Assembly (NCBI GenBank): GCA_946407015.1
Contig: CAMJML010000026.1
Span: 1 to 46,244, forward strand
Direction: 5' to 3'
DNA length: 46,244 nt
Origin: an uncultured Selenomonadales bacterium
GTDB taxonomy: Bacteria > Bacillota > Negativicutes > DSM-1736 > Dendrosporobacteraceae
Shown: positions 1-7,846 of the stretch, one piece after another
Layout of the letters: each line of letters begins with the position of its first letter
Numbering within the stretch: position 1 is the stretch's first letter
Notes under the pieces: generated by a model
Seen by the model: only the letters and a program-made list of their open reading frames with translations
The model's database searches: none
What the model was told of the DNA's origin: nothing
Program-made: the position numbers and the translations under genes

Positions 1-244
1 CTCCCAGAATGCCCCAATGGGCCTGGACGGGCTGGCCCAGCGGACCGGTTACCTCCTGTTGCACAATCCGCCCGCCGGTGGCGGTGACAAAGGCTTCAAC
101 CGTTCCTTCACCCCCGTCGGCAATAGGGACTTTGTGTACCTGGGCATGGGGGAATACCGACAAAATTCCCTGCTCCATGGCTTCGGCTACCGCTACGGCG
201 GATAAACTGCCTTTATAAGAATCGGGCGCTACAATAATATGCAT
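1..244 (-). CDS. Glycerate kinase, N-terminal part (runs off the left edge)
   Basis: Reverse-strand frame starting at ATG 242-244 and open to the window edge. The protein begins MHIIVAPDSYKGSLSA and continues with a PIADGGEGTVEAF stretch, which are the N-terminal signatures of the GarK/GlxK glycerate kinase family (ATP-dependent phosphorylation of D-glycerate). About 81 residues are visible of an expected ~380. An AAGGAC ribosome site lies upstream of the start. It is divergent from a CdaR-type regulator, the usual neighbour and activator of glycerate/sugar-diacid genes, so control by that regulator is likely (inference). Whether it makes 2- or 3-phosphoglycerate cannot be told from this fragment. 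Confidence 0.9.
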   Translation of the reverse strand, partial: MHIIVAPDSYKGSLSAVAVAEAMEQGILSVFPHAQVHKVPIADGGEGTVEAFVTATGGRIVQQEVTGPLGQPVQAHWGILG

Positions 245-271
245 AACATCACGTCCTTATCGTGTAATAAC

Positions 272-300
272 TTGTTTTACTCAAAATTTTACTATATAAT
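272..300 (+). promoter_or_regulatory. Predicted sigma-A promoter for the cdaR-like gene
   Basis: TTGTTT at 272-277 and TATAAT at 295-300, separated by 17 bp, pointing toward the regulator at 444. This implies a leader of about 135 nt. The intergenic region also carries the divergent start of the glycerate kinase gene, so it is the likely control region for both. Confidence 0.5.
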
Positions 301-443
301 AGAGCTATTTCAATTATCTGAAATTACAATAAACGGTCACGAAAAGGCCGCTTCATTGGATAATTTGCACAATGGAATTGAGTATCACTGCGGCAATAAA
401 GCGAAAATATCGGTGAACTTGACAGTGGACGGGGGAGAACGGT

Positions 444-1631
444 TTGATTATTACGGCAGAGTTGGCTCAGCAGATTGTAGATGTGATTATGCCAACCGTT
501 CAGCAGAATATTAACATCATGAATAGTGCTGCCATTATTTTGGGGTCAGGGCAAAAGAGCCGGATCAATACCTATCATGCCGGTGCCAAGGCTGTTATTG
601 AAACCGGCCGGGTTGTTGAAATCTTTCCGGAAAATGCAGCGGAGTACCCCGGAGCTTTGCCGGGACTGAACTGGCCGATTGTGCTGGACCGGAAAGTGGT
701 GGGCGTGGTCGGAATTTCCGGACATCCCGACACGGTGCGCAATACGGCGCAGTTGGTCAAGATGGTGACCGAATTGATTTTGGAACGGGAAAGCATGATT
801 GCCGGGTTTCGCGCCAACTTGCAATTGCGGGAACAACTGATTCAATGGCTGCTGTCCGACCATTACCGGGAGAATTCCCGCCACATTACCAAGCTGTCCA
901 GCATGCTGCGGTTTGATTTGGATTTGTCGCGGGTGGTGGCGGTCGTCAACATTCAGGCGATTCTCGCAGAAGCACTGCTGCAATATGGGCCGCACGACCT
1001 GGTGACGGCGCGGACCAGGGACAGGCTGACCCAACTGCTGGAAGCCTCCGCGCTGATGACCGATGAGGATCTGTTTGCATTTACCGATCATGAACTTATT
1101 CTATTAAAGCATTTTCCGGCCGGTGCTAAGCCACAGGAATTTTACCAATGGGGCCGGGAACTGGTTCGGCTGCTGGAGTTTCCAAAGGAGCAGGCTGAAC
1201 CCTGCCTGGGGCTGGGCAGCTGTGCCGGGTTTCCGGCCGAATTGTACCGTTCCTACCTGGAGGCCGGCTTTGCCCGGCAGCATAGCCCGGAAGCAGCCCC
1301 TGTGGCCTCCATTTATGATTATGATATTTTGGCCGTTTACTTGCTGAGTGTGCCGGGTGCACTGGAAACCTGCGGCGCCTTGCGGGCTTTGCGCAAACAA
1401 ATTGAGCAGCAGTTAGGTTTTAAGTATGACATGAAAAACACCATTCAAGTGCTGTTGAACCACAATCTAAATGTGTCGCGCACTGCTAAGGCTTTGTTTA
1501 TTCATCGCAATACACTGGTTTTTCGCATGGACAAATTAAAGGAATTGACCGGGCTGAATCCCAGCCAGTACCTCAATCATGCCATCTTATGCCGCATGTT
1601 GTTCGGAATTGAAAAAGAAGAACCTGGCTGA
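444..1631 (+). CDS. cdaR: CdaR-family sugar diacid/glycerate regulator
   Basis: 395 residues. The N-terminal ~135 residues match the putative sugar-diacid recognition domain (MIITAELAQQIVDVIMP..., GVVGISGHPD). The C-terminal ~60 residues are a PucR-type helix-turn-helix with the signature LNHNLNVSRTAKALFIHRNT. The start is TTG at 444, chosen because GGGGGAGA lies just upstream (431-438) and the family begins at this point. CdaR proteins activate glucarate/galactarate/glycerate catabolic genes; here the divergent glycerate kinase gene is the obvious target (inference from position). The stop codon lies inside the left arm of a terminator hairpin. Confidence 0.88.
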   Translation: MIITAELAQQIVDVIMPTVQQNINIMNSAAIILGSGQKSRINTYHAGAKAVIETGRVVEIFPENAAEYPGALPGLNWPIVLDRKVVGVVGISGHPDTVRNTAQLVKMVTELILERESMIAGFRANLQLREQLIQWLLSDHYRENSRHITKLSSMLRFDLDLSRVVAVVNIQAILAEALLQYGPHDLVTARTRDRLTQLLEASALMTDEDLFAFTDHELILLKHFPAGAKPQEFYQWGRELVRLLEFPKEQAEPCLGLGSCAGFPAELYRSYLEAGFARQHSPEAAPVASIYDYDILAVYLLSVPGALETCGALRALRKQIEQQLGFKYDMKNTIQVLLNHNLNVSRTAKALFIHRNTLVFRMDKLKELTGLNPSQYLNHAILCRMLFGIEKEEPG

Positions 1632-1663
1632 TAGGAAGGGATTCCTGGCTGCCAGGTTCTTTT
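1618..1663 (+). terminator. Rho-independent terminator of cdaR
   Basis: Perfect 11-bp inverted repeat: AAGAACCTGGC (1618-1628) and GCCAGGTTCTT (1651-1661), followed by T residues. The left arm overlaps the last codons and the stop of the regulator. Confidence 0.7.
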
Positions 1664-1776
1664 CACAGTTACGGCTCACACAAGCGGCGGGTTTTACTGG
1701 TTTACAGTACAGTGCAGGCCGGGTTGCTCCGGATATTGCAGAAACGGCAGGCGTCAAGAACATATTGAAAGGGAAA

Positions 1777-1821
1777 GACTAAAAGCCGTGCGGCTCCTGG
1801 GGGGAGGCATGGCTTTTAGTC
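1777..1821. terminator. Hairpin between convergent cdaR and SDR genes
   Basis: Perfect 11-bp inverted repeat GACTAAAAGCC / GGCTTTTAGTC. The stem carries T runs on both strands and the site lies between convergent genes, so it may stop transcription of the leftward SDR operon. It lacks a clean external T tract. Confidence 0.45.
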
Positions 1822-1853
1822 TTGTAGTGAATGATCAGGCAATGAAGCGGCAG

Positions 1854-2603
1854 CTAAATGAAGCCGCCATTGGTGCGGATGGTTTGGCCGGTAATCCACT
1901 GGGCTTCCGGGCTGGCCAGGAAGAGGACGGTCTTGGCGATATCGTCAGGCTGTCCTAAACGGCCAAAGGCATTCATTTTGCTGAGGGCGGCAATTTGCTC
2001 CTCGGTTTTGCCGACCGTAAAGAGCTCGGTATTCACCGGGCCCGGGGCAACGGCGTTGATGGTAATCCCTTTGGTGCCGAATTCCTTGGCCAATTGGCGG
2101 GTTAACTGCTCAACAGCCCCTTTGGTGCCGGCATAGATGCTGTAGGCAGGAAACATAGTGCCATTGACCGAGGTGGAAAAATTGATAATCCTTCCATGGC
2201 TGTTCATATGCCGGGCGGCTTGCTGGCAGGCAAAGAACGTTCCCTTGACATTGATGGCAAAGATGCGATCAAAATCTTCTTCCGTAATCTGGGGAAGAAG
2301 TTTCGTGATCATAATCCCGGCATTATTGACTAAAATATCGACTTGTCCGTATTGTTTCAGGGTGCTGTCGAACAGCTTTTCAACTTCGGCCACTTGACTG
2401 ATATCCGCCTGCACGGCGACAGCTTCCCCGCCTTGCTCCCGGATAGCGGCAGCGGCCTGAGCCGCCTTGTCCGGGCTGCTGGCATAGTTGATGACAACCT
2501 TGGCTCCATGCCGGGCCAGTTCTTCGGCAATGGACCGGCCGATTCCCCTTGAGGCACCGGTGACAATGGCAACTTTGCCGGCCAGTGTTCGTTCTTGACT
2601 CAT
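1854..2603 (-). CDS. SDR family NAD(P)-dependent oxidoreductase
   Basis: 249 residues, the usual length of classical short-chain dehydrogenases. Rossmann motif TGASRGIG at residues 15-22, NNAG at 93-96, a catalytic Ser around 143-145, and YAGTK giving Tyr157 and Lys161. The C-terminus (GQTIRTNGGFI) is typical of the 3-oxoacyl-ACP reductase / glucose dehydrogenase-like group. The substrate cannot be predicted. Start ATG follows TTAGGAGGG. It lies 31 bp downstream of a TetR-family gene on the same strand, so the two probably form an operon in which the repressor controls the reductase. Confidence 0.9.
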   Translation of the reverse strand: MSQERTLAGKVAIVTGASRGIGRSIAEELARHGAKVVINYASSPDKAAQAAAAIREQGGEAVAVQADISQVAEVEKLFDSTLKQYGQVDILVNNAGIMITKLLPQITEEDFDRIFAINVKGTFFACQQAARHMNSHGRIINFSTSVNGTMFPAYSIYAGTKGAVEQLTRQLAKEFGTKGITINAVAPGPVNTELFTVGKTEEQIAALSKMNAFGRLGQPDDIAKTVLFLASPEAQWITGQTIRTNGGFI

Positions 2604-2634
2604 AGTGAACCCTCCTAAATCTGTTGTTTTTTGG

Positions 2635-3225
2635 CTATTTCAGGCCGTCTAGCAATACGGCGACCAAATTCTTTAATAAGGGTTGCCTGTCTTCATCTTT
2701 GTGGTCCAGTACCATTCGCGGGTGATGGAAGGATACGGTTGCCTCAAGCAGCAGCCGGCTCGCCGTTTCGGGTGACTGATTCGCTATTTCACCGGCATCG
2801 AGGGCTTTTTGCACCAGAGCATTCAACTGAGCGTGCAAATTTTGCAAATGCTGAATAATAAATGGTTTGTGCAGTTCGGCGGCCATATTGAAGGATTTGA
2901 ACAGCTCAGGATCTTTCAATACTTTTTCCTTCTTGCATTCATGGTAAGCCAGGAACCACTCCAGAATAAGCTGGCGCGGAGAACCGGGCTTAGCGGCAAT
3001 GTGCGCCAGGGCTGTGTCTATCCGGGTCAGCCAGCGTTCGGATATGGCGTCAAGCAGCGCCGCTTTATCGGGAAAATGGTTATAAAGTGCGGCATGGCTG
3101 ACCTTGAGTTCTTTGGCGATATCGGTTAACCGGAATTTTTCAAAACCGTAGCGGCGGATTTTTTCTTCCGTTATCTGCAGCGCTTTTTCTTTCATTTCCC
3201 CGGAGCTTAATCCGGTTTTCGGCAT
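2635..3225 (-). CDS. TetR/AcrR family transcriptional regulator
   Basis: 196 residues. The N-terminal helix-turn-helix is clear (YGFEKFRLTDIAKELKVSHA then LYNHFPDKAALLDAI, residues ~26-65); the rest is an all-helical ligand/dimer domain. Start ATG at 3225 is preceded by GAGGGTG. It is the first gene of a leftward pair with the SDR gene, suggesting a locally acting, autoregulated repressor. The ligand is unknown. Confidence 0.88.
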   Translation of the reverse strand: MPKTGLSSGEMKEKALQITEEKIRRYGFEKFRLTDIAKELKVSHAALYNHFPDKAALLDAISERWLTRIDTALAHIAAKPGSPRQLILEWFLAYHECKKEKVLKDPELFKSFNMAAELHKPFIIQHLQNLHAQLNALVQKALDAGEIANQSPETASRLLLEATVSFHHPRMVLDHKDEDRQPLLKNLVAVLLDGLK

Positions 3226-3293
3226 TGTTTTTCACCCTCTTTCGGCAGGCTTACCCCTTGGCAAACCTTTAATCAGCAGATTGTAAGTCGGAC

Positions 3294-3328
3294 TAATTAC
3301 ATATTACAAAAAATATAACATGTAATTA
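3294..3328. promoter_or_regulatory. Inverted repeat upstream of tetR, candidate operator (only feature in the 3226-3563 gap)
   Basis: TAATTACAT (3294-3302) and ATGTAATTA (3320-3328) form a perfect 9-bp inverted repeat with a 17-bp A+T-rich centre, about 70-100 bp upstream of the TetR start. A/T-rich palindromes at this place are common autoregulatory TetR operators. Otherwise the 338-bp stretch from 3226 to 3563 shows nothing recognisable except the ribosome site of the next gene. Confidence 0.4.
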
Positions 3329-3563
3329 AAAAGTCGTCAAGAATGTTTAGAATGGCTTGAATAAAGCCGTCAGCTCCGGGGAAGATAGCAGGGACTGCTG
3401 TTTGCTGATGGACTTTCACGGGCAGGCACGTCACGATTTTGGCTAGTAAAAAGAGACTTCCGGGGACAAAATAATGGGGGAAATCGTTAACCGGCAACGG
3501 CGGCCCAGGGATGTCTGTGCATTCGGCCCCATGGTTTGAAGCTTATGGATGGAGAGGTCTGCT

Positions 3564-4583
3564 ATGAAATCAAGCCCGAAACTGCAGCAAAAGAATAAAA
3601 AAATGTGGTGGCGCTGGCTGGTGGGCAGTGTACTGCTGATTTTTTTCTGTTTCAATGGCGTTGGCCTGTATGCGGGCAATGTTATTTATAAGGAAACCAG
3701 TGTGCTCAATTCCCGGCTGAACATGAACAGCAGTGAAAAACTGCAGCGGCTTTTGGCTTACGGCAAGCAAGAAAAGCAGTGGCAGGATATTGTGATTCAA
3801 TCCCGGTTTGGTTATCCGCTGCTGGGCACCTATGTCCCTAATCCGCAAGCCACCGACAAGACCCTGATTTTTTTACACGGCTTTACCGAAAATCGCCTGG
3901 CCGGGTTGACCTATCTGAATATCTATCTGGATGCCGGTTTTAATGTCTTGCTGATTGACTCGCGGGCTCACGGCGACAGCGGCGGGAGTTCGGTCACGTG
4001 GGGAAATTACGAAAAATATGATTTGGATCAGTGGGTGGACTGGGTTCGGCAGCGGTTTCCTCAGGGGACTATTGGGGTCCATGGGCTCTCCATGGGGGCT
4101 GCGACAGCGCTTTTGCACGCTGAGCTCAATGAACAAAACAAACGGGTGGCCTTTTATGTTGCCGATAGCGCTTATTCCGACTTTGAAGCCCTGCTGACCT
4201 GGCAAATGGAACAGCGGTTACAGCTGTCCGGTGAACTATTGCCCAGAGTTTTGTTGCAATATGCCAATATTATGGCCTATCTGGACTCGCGGTTTACCTT
4301 TAATCAGGCATCCCCGGTCCGGGCTGTCCGCAATGTCACGACTCCGGTCCTGTACATCCACGGAGAAGAAGACCAGCTGGTTCCGGCATTCATGTCCCAG
4401 GAACTGTACCGCGCGACGAAAGGTCCGCGGCAGCTCTATACTTTTCCCAAGGCCGACCATGTGAGTTCGGTGTTTGTGGACTGGAACCGTTATGGCAAAC
4501 TGGTTAAAAATTTTACCCGCTCAGTCAATGCCCCGGAGCAGCCCCGTGACAGATTTCATACCGCCAGGGCACCCGTAGATTAG
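3564..4583 (+). CDS. Membrane-anchored alpha/beta hydrolase
   Basis: 339 residues from ATG 3564, preferred over ATG 3549 because GGAGAGG (3551-3557) sits 6-7 nt upstream of it. Residues ~15-38 form one hydrophobic membrane anchor. The hydrolase core follows: LIFLHGFTEN (oxyanion region ~101-110), nucleophile elbow GLSMG with Ser176, acid in HGEEDQLVP, and His in KADHVSS. It resembles the YqkD-like serine hydrolases of Firmicutes that sit on the outer face of the inner membrane. Substrate unknown. It is followed on the same strand, after ~150 bp, by another membrane hydrolase. Confidence 0.85.
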   Translation: MKSSPKLQQKNKKMWWRWLVGSVLLIFFCFNGVGLYAGNVIYKETSVLNSRLNMNSSEKLQRLLAYGKQEKQWQDIVIQSRFGYPLLGTYVPNPQATDKTLIFLHGFTENRLAGLTYLNIYLDAGFNVLLIDSRAHGDSGGSSVTWGNYEKYDLDQWVDWVRQRFPQGTIGVHGLSMGAATALLHAELNEQNKRVAFYVADSAYSDFEALLTWQMEQRLQLSGELLPRVLLQYANIMAYLDSRFTFNQASPVRAVRNVTTPVLYIHGEEDQLVPAFMSQELYRATKGPRQLYTFPKADHVSSVFVDWNRYGKLVKNFTRSVNAPEQPRDRFHTARAPVD

Positions 4584-4735
4584 CCATTATTGGACCCTGG
4601 TTCAGGTCACAGCATTCAGGGAAGAAGGGTTTTGCGGCCTGAAGCTGGTATATTGGATAAGAGAAAGCTGTTCAAGTTTTTAACCGGCCTAACTGCCGGG
4701 AGTGGCAGCGTGGTTTCCAGTTGGAGGGAGAAAAT

Positions 4736-5938
4736 ATGCGCTTTTTTGTTATGCTAGGAATGCTGCTGGTGATCGCCGGACTGCTGGGCTGGGCCAATTA
4801 CCGCCTGCTGGCTCGCCGGTTTGCCGGCTATCGCAAGCCGGCTGTCCGATATACGTATTTGGGCGTCACCGTCGCTGCCGTTGTGATCATGGTGGTGACC
4901 CGGACACAGAATTTATCGCCCCATAATCCGGGCGATGAAATGCTTTATTGGCTGCTTTATCTGGCCCTGGCATGGCTGTTTGGCCAGTGTTTCCTGATTT
5001 TGCTGCAGGTGGTGATTTATGCAGTCGAGTGGCTGGCCGGCCGTTTTCAGTCTCAGCCGGAAGGCCTTCCGGCTGAGCAGGCCGTCTTGAGCCGGCGCAG
5101 TTTTATTAACGGCGTGGCGGCTGTGCTGCCGGTGGTTTCAGTGGGAACCGGCCTTAAAGGCATCTATGAGGCTCAGGTAGAGATGCAGGTTCAGCAATAT
5201 TCGTTAACCTTTCCAGGCCTGGCCGAAGAATTGCGCGGTTTTAAAATTGCGCAATTCAGTGATACTCATTTGGGGCCGTATTTTAGCCTGGACCGCCTGG
5301 ATGCCGTGATTCGTCTGATTCAGGAACAAAAACCTGATGTGGTTGTGATGACCGGTGATTTTGCCGATGATGTGCGTTTGCTGGAACCGGCTTTTGAACG
5401 GCTGGACGCCCTGGTACCGCTCATTCCTCAGGGGATTTATTTTTGCATCGGCAATCATGAATATATTCGCGGCGCTGAAAAGTTCCGTGCCGCCATCGCG
5501 AAAAGCAAAGCCGTACTGCTGGACAATACCAGCCGGCTGATTGTCAACGGGCCGCAGCCGCTTTATTTGTTAGGAGTGGATTATCCCGGCTCTGATATGA
5601 CCCGCTCGGCATTGGACATCAGCACCAGCCGGCGGCAAGAGTACTTTGCGTCAGCCAATGACAATATTCCGGCCCATGCCTTTAAAATCTTGCTGGCCCA
5701 TCATCCGGATTTTCTGTTTGACAGTTTTGCGGCCCAAATTCCGTTGACCCTGGCCGGGCATACGCACGGCGGACAGGTGATTGTCGCCGGGAAGTCTCTG
5801 CTTGATAATCATGCTTATATGCGCGGTCTTTATCAGGAAAATGGGGTTTACGGGTATGTCAACAGCGGAGCCGGGCATTGGTTTCCACTGCGGCTGGGCT
5901 GCCCGCCGGAAATCAGTATTTTTACTTTGCAAGCCTAG
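4736..5938 (+). CDS. Membrane metallophosphoesterase (YkuE/YaeI-like)
   Basis: 400 residues from ATG 4736, chosen because GGAGGGAG lies 5 nt upstream (TTG 4721 is upstream of it and lacks a site). Hydrophobic segments at ~2-22, 40-56 and 70-97 precede a SRRSFINGVAAVLPVVS stretch (~119-135) that looks like a Tat-type or anchor segment. The calcineurin-like domain follows with all metal motifs: FSDTHLG (Asp176, His178), TGDFADD, IGNHEY, LAHHPD and LAGHTHGGQ. Members hydrolyse phosphodiester or UDP-lipid substrates at the outer face of the membrane; the actual substrate is unknown here. Confidence 0.88.
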   Translation: MRFFVMLGMLLVIAGLLGWANYRLLARRFAGYRKPAVRYTYLGVTVAAVVIMVVTRTQNLSPHNPGDEMLYWLLYLALAWLFGQCFLILLQVVIYAVEWLAGRFQSQPEGLPAEQAVLSRRSFINGVAAVLPVVSVGTGLKGIYEAQVEMQVQQYSLTFPGLAEELRGFKIAQFSDTHLGPYFSLDRLDAVIRLIQEQKPDVVVMTGDFADDVRLLEPAFERLDALVPLIPQGIYFCIGNHEYIRGAEKFRAAIAKSKAVLLDNTSRLIVNGPQPLYLLGVDYPGSDMTRSALDISTSRRQEYFASANDNIPAHAFKILLAHHPDFLFDSFAAQIPLTLAGHTHGGQVIVAGKSLLDNHAYMRGLYQENGVYGYVNSGAGHWFPLRLGCPPEISIFTLQA

Positions 5939-5961
5939 CCGATTTGTGAACAAGCCAAACA

Positions 5962-5993
5962 AAAGGACGGTCCGAGAATGGACCGTCCTTTTT
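5962..5993 (+). terminator. Rho-independent terminator after the metallophosphoesterase gene
   Basis: AAAGGACGGTCC / GGACCGTCCTTT, a perfect 12-bp stem with a 6-nt loop followed by T residues. Confidence 0.85.
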
Positions 5994-6190
5994 GCTTTGA
6001 CTCTCAGCCTGCTTGACGGTTGAAAAGCAGCGGACTGCTTCTGAATCAGGACTATACCCCGCTGCAGCATGATCGTAAACGGGGGAAATCCTGCAAGGGT
6101 CTTGCTTAGATTGCACTCTAATCCGCTATAATGAGAATGTCAATATGTTCAACCCTTGTTGATCCGGAATTGTGAAAGGTGTGAAAAACA

Positions 6191-6988
6191 ATGAGTTTAA
6201 TCTGTGTGGATTCCTCCAAGTGTATTCATTGCGGGCTTTGTGTCAAGGCCTGCCCCATCATGATTTTGGAGCTGGCGGACGGGCAGCCCGCTGCCGTGCA
6301 TCCGGAGCATTGTATTGCCTGTGGGCACTGTGTGGCCGTCTGTCCGCGGGCGGCGCTGGATCATACACTGGCGCCGCTGGCCAAGCAAGTGGAGATTGCC
6401 GGCCTGCCTTCCATCGACCAGGAAACGGCCAGCCGGTTTATGCGCTCCCGCCGGTCCATCCGGGCTTATAAAGAGACGCGTGTTCCCAGGGAACTCCTGC
6501 TGCAACTGGTGGATATGGCCCGGCTGGCCCCGACGGGCAGCAATACCCAGGGTGTTTCCTTTATCGTGGTGGAGGATAAGAAGCTGCTTGAACGGGCGGC
6601 CGAAACCGTTTTTGACTGGCTGGAAAAATCGCCGCTGTCCCGTTACTTTGGCGTCATGATTCAAGCCTACCGGGAGAAGGGAATTGATACGGTATTACGC
6701 GGTGCGCCCCATCTTGTTTTGGCGCTGACCGATCGTGAATTTTCCCGGGGACGGGAAAACACGATTTTTGCTTTAGCCTATTTGGAGCTTTATGCTCCGG
6801 CGCTCGGACTTGGAAGCTGCTGGGCTGGAATCTTTGAGCATTGTGTGTTCAGCGGCTATGAGCCCTTGGTGAATTTATTTCAACTCCCCGCAGGGAAAAA
6901 GATCACCGGTGCTGTGATGGTCGGATATCCTCAATACCGCCACCAGCGCCTGACCGACCGCAAGCCTCTTGACGTCGCCTTTCTTTAG
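6191..6988 (+). CDS. Nitroreductase with N-terminal 2[4Fe-4S] ferredoxin domain
   Basis: 265 residues. Residues 1-60 form a bacterial ferredoxin with two clusters: Cys11/14/17/21 (CIHCGLCVKACP) and Cys41/44/47/51 (CIACGHCVAVCP). Residues ~75-265 are an FMN nitroreductase domain (FMRSRRSIRAYKETRVPRE, LAPTGSNTQGVSFIVV, LGSCWAGIF). This architecture is common in strict anaerobes and lets ferredoxin-type electrons feed flavin-dependent reduction; the physiological acceptor is unknown. It stands as a single gene between two terminators. A TATAAT at 6127-6132 is a plausible -10, with only a weak -35. Confidence 0.9.
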   Translation: MSLICVDSSKCIHCGLCVKACPIMILELADGQPAAVHPEHCIACGHCVAVCPRAALDHTLAPLAKQVEIAGLPSIDQETASRFMRSRRSIRAYKETRVPRELLLQLVDMARLAPTGSNTQGVSFIVVEDKKLLERAAETVFDWLEKSPLSRYFGVMIQAYREKGIDTVLRGAPHLVLALTDREFSRGRENTIFALAYLELYAPALGLGSCWAGIFEHCVFSGYEPLVNLFQLPAGKKITGAVMVGYPQYRHQRLTDRKPLDVAFL

Positions 6989-7041
6989 AAAACTCGCTTA
7001 GCTGCCGGGACGGAGGATAAGGTCTTGGTACAGTAACCAAT

Positions 7042-7076
7042 AAAAAAACTACCACAGCCCTGTGGTAGTTTTTTTG
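7042..7076. terminator. Bidirectional terminator between nitroreductase and lipoprotein genes
   Basis: AAAAAAACTACCACAG / CTGTGGTAGTTTTTTT with a 2-nt loop. It carries A and T tracts on both sides, between convergent genes. Confidence 0.9.
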
Positions 7077-7081
7077 TATGC

Positions 7082-7588
7082 CTATTTTTCTTTAAGTGCT
7101 TCGCGGGCAATAGGAGCCAGACGGGGATCTTTTACCATGGCGGTAAACGTGTCTTTCATAGCCGGATCAGCCATGATGTTGATTAACGGCTGACGCATAT
7201 TCGGATTGGACATCATGGTAACCATCGACGGTCTGACATCAGGATTGCTCATGGTGGTCACCATGGTCTGCTGCATGGTTGGACTTTTCATCATATCCAC
7301 CATAAAAGGCTGCATTTGCGGTGAACTCATAATGGTCAGCATGGTTTGACGGTTTTCCACCGAGGCCATGGAGTTGCGCATAGCATCCAGGTTGCCGGTC
7401 ATCATATTGCCGGGAGGGGTGGTTGCACCGCTTTGCGGCTGTGGCTGTTGCTGCTGTTGTTGCTCTTGCGGGATGGCCTGCGGTGATTCATCCGGTTTTT
7501 TCTGAGGCTGTGAGCAGCCGGCCAGCATCAGGATGAGCAGGGCTATCATAAGAATGGGCAATATACGGAACATAGTAGTACGACGCAT
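7082..7588 (-). CDS. Met-rich lipoprotein with six 13-residue repeats
   Basis: 168 residues. A lipoprotein signal peptide ends in the lipobox LAGC (Cys25), followed by a Gln/Pro-rich linker (~26-60). Residues 86-163 are six tandem 13-residue units: Pro is invariant at position 5, Met nearly so at position 2 (Val in the last unit), and Met/Val/Leu occupies position 7. About two dozen Met are present in all. The start ATG follows GGAGG. The repeats recall the NP/DP-Met repeats of STI1-type modules, but I do not recognise the family. Methionine richness and divergence from a Cu/Ag-type efflux operon suggest a periplasmic metal-binding role (inference). Confidence 0.8.
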   Translation of the reverse strand: MRRTTMFRILPILMIALLILMLAGCSQPQKKPDESPQAIPQEQQQQQQPQPQSGATTPPGNMMTGNLDAMRNSMASVENRQTMLTIMSSPQMQPFMVDMMKSPTMQQTMVTTMSNPDVRPSMVTMMSNPNMRQPLINIMADPAMKDTFTAMVKDPRLAPIAREALKEK

Positions 7589-7685
7589 GAAGCTTCAACC
7601 TCCTAAAGAATGGTGTGATTTGACCAAGTTTCAGATAACTCAGTCATTATAGTGTTTCTTATCAGGCTGCATTTCATACTTGAAA

Positions 7686-7720
7686 AGGAAATGACTGCTC
7701 AATTAGGCCAGTCATTTCCT
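7686..7720. repeat. Perfect hairpin between the divergent lipoprotein and efflux genes
   Basis: AGGAAATGACTG (7686-7697) and CAGTCATTTCCT (7709-7720), an 11-nt loop, then GATTATTTT. It lies between divergent genes, so it is not an ordinary end-of-gene terminator. It could insulate the two promoters or act as a leader attenuator. Confidence 0.5.
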
Positions 7721-7757
7721 GATTATTTTGCCATCGATCTGTTCAATTCTGCCAATC

Positions 7758-7811
7758 TTCACAACTTCTTCACATTCTGTTCATAACTTCTTCATACCGG
7801 GCCTGTATAGT
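7758..7811 (+). promoter_or_regulatory. Four phased TTCA(C/T) boxes and -10 of the efflux operon
   Basis: TTCAC at 7758 and 7769, TTCAT at 7780 and 7791: four pentamers at an exact 11-bp period. The last box ends 10 bp before a TATAGT -10 element (7806-7811). No separate -35 is visible; the boxes occupy its place. This is the geometry of Pho-box-like sites of OmpR/PhoB-type response regulators, which replace the -35. No two-component system lies in the window. Confidence 0.6.
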
Positions 7812-7846
7812 TGAGGCAAGAACAATTTTGGAACCAAGGAGGCTTT

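Noticed and set aside
1579-1782. Small gene overlapping the cdaR end
   Set aside because: It overlaps the cdaR 3' end and its terminator, with no ribosome site.
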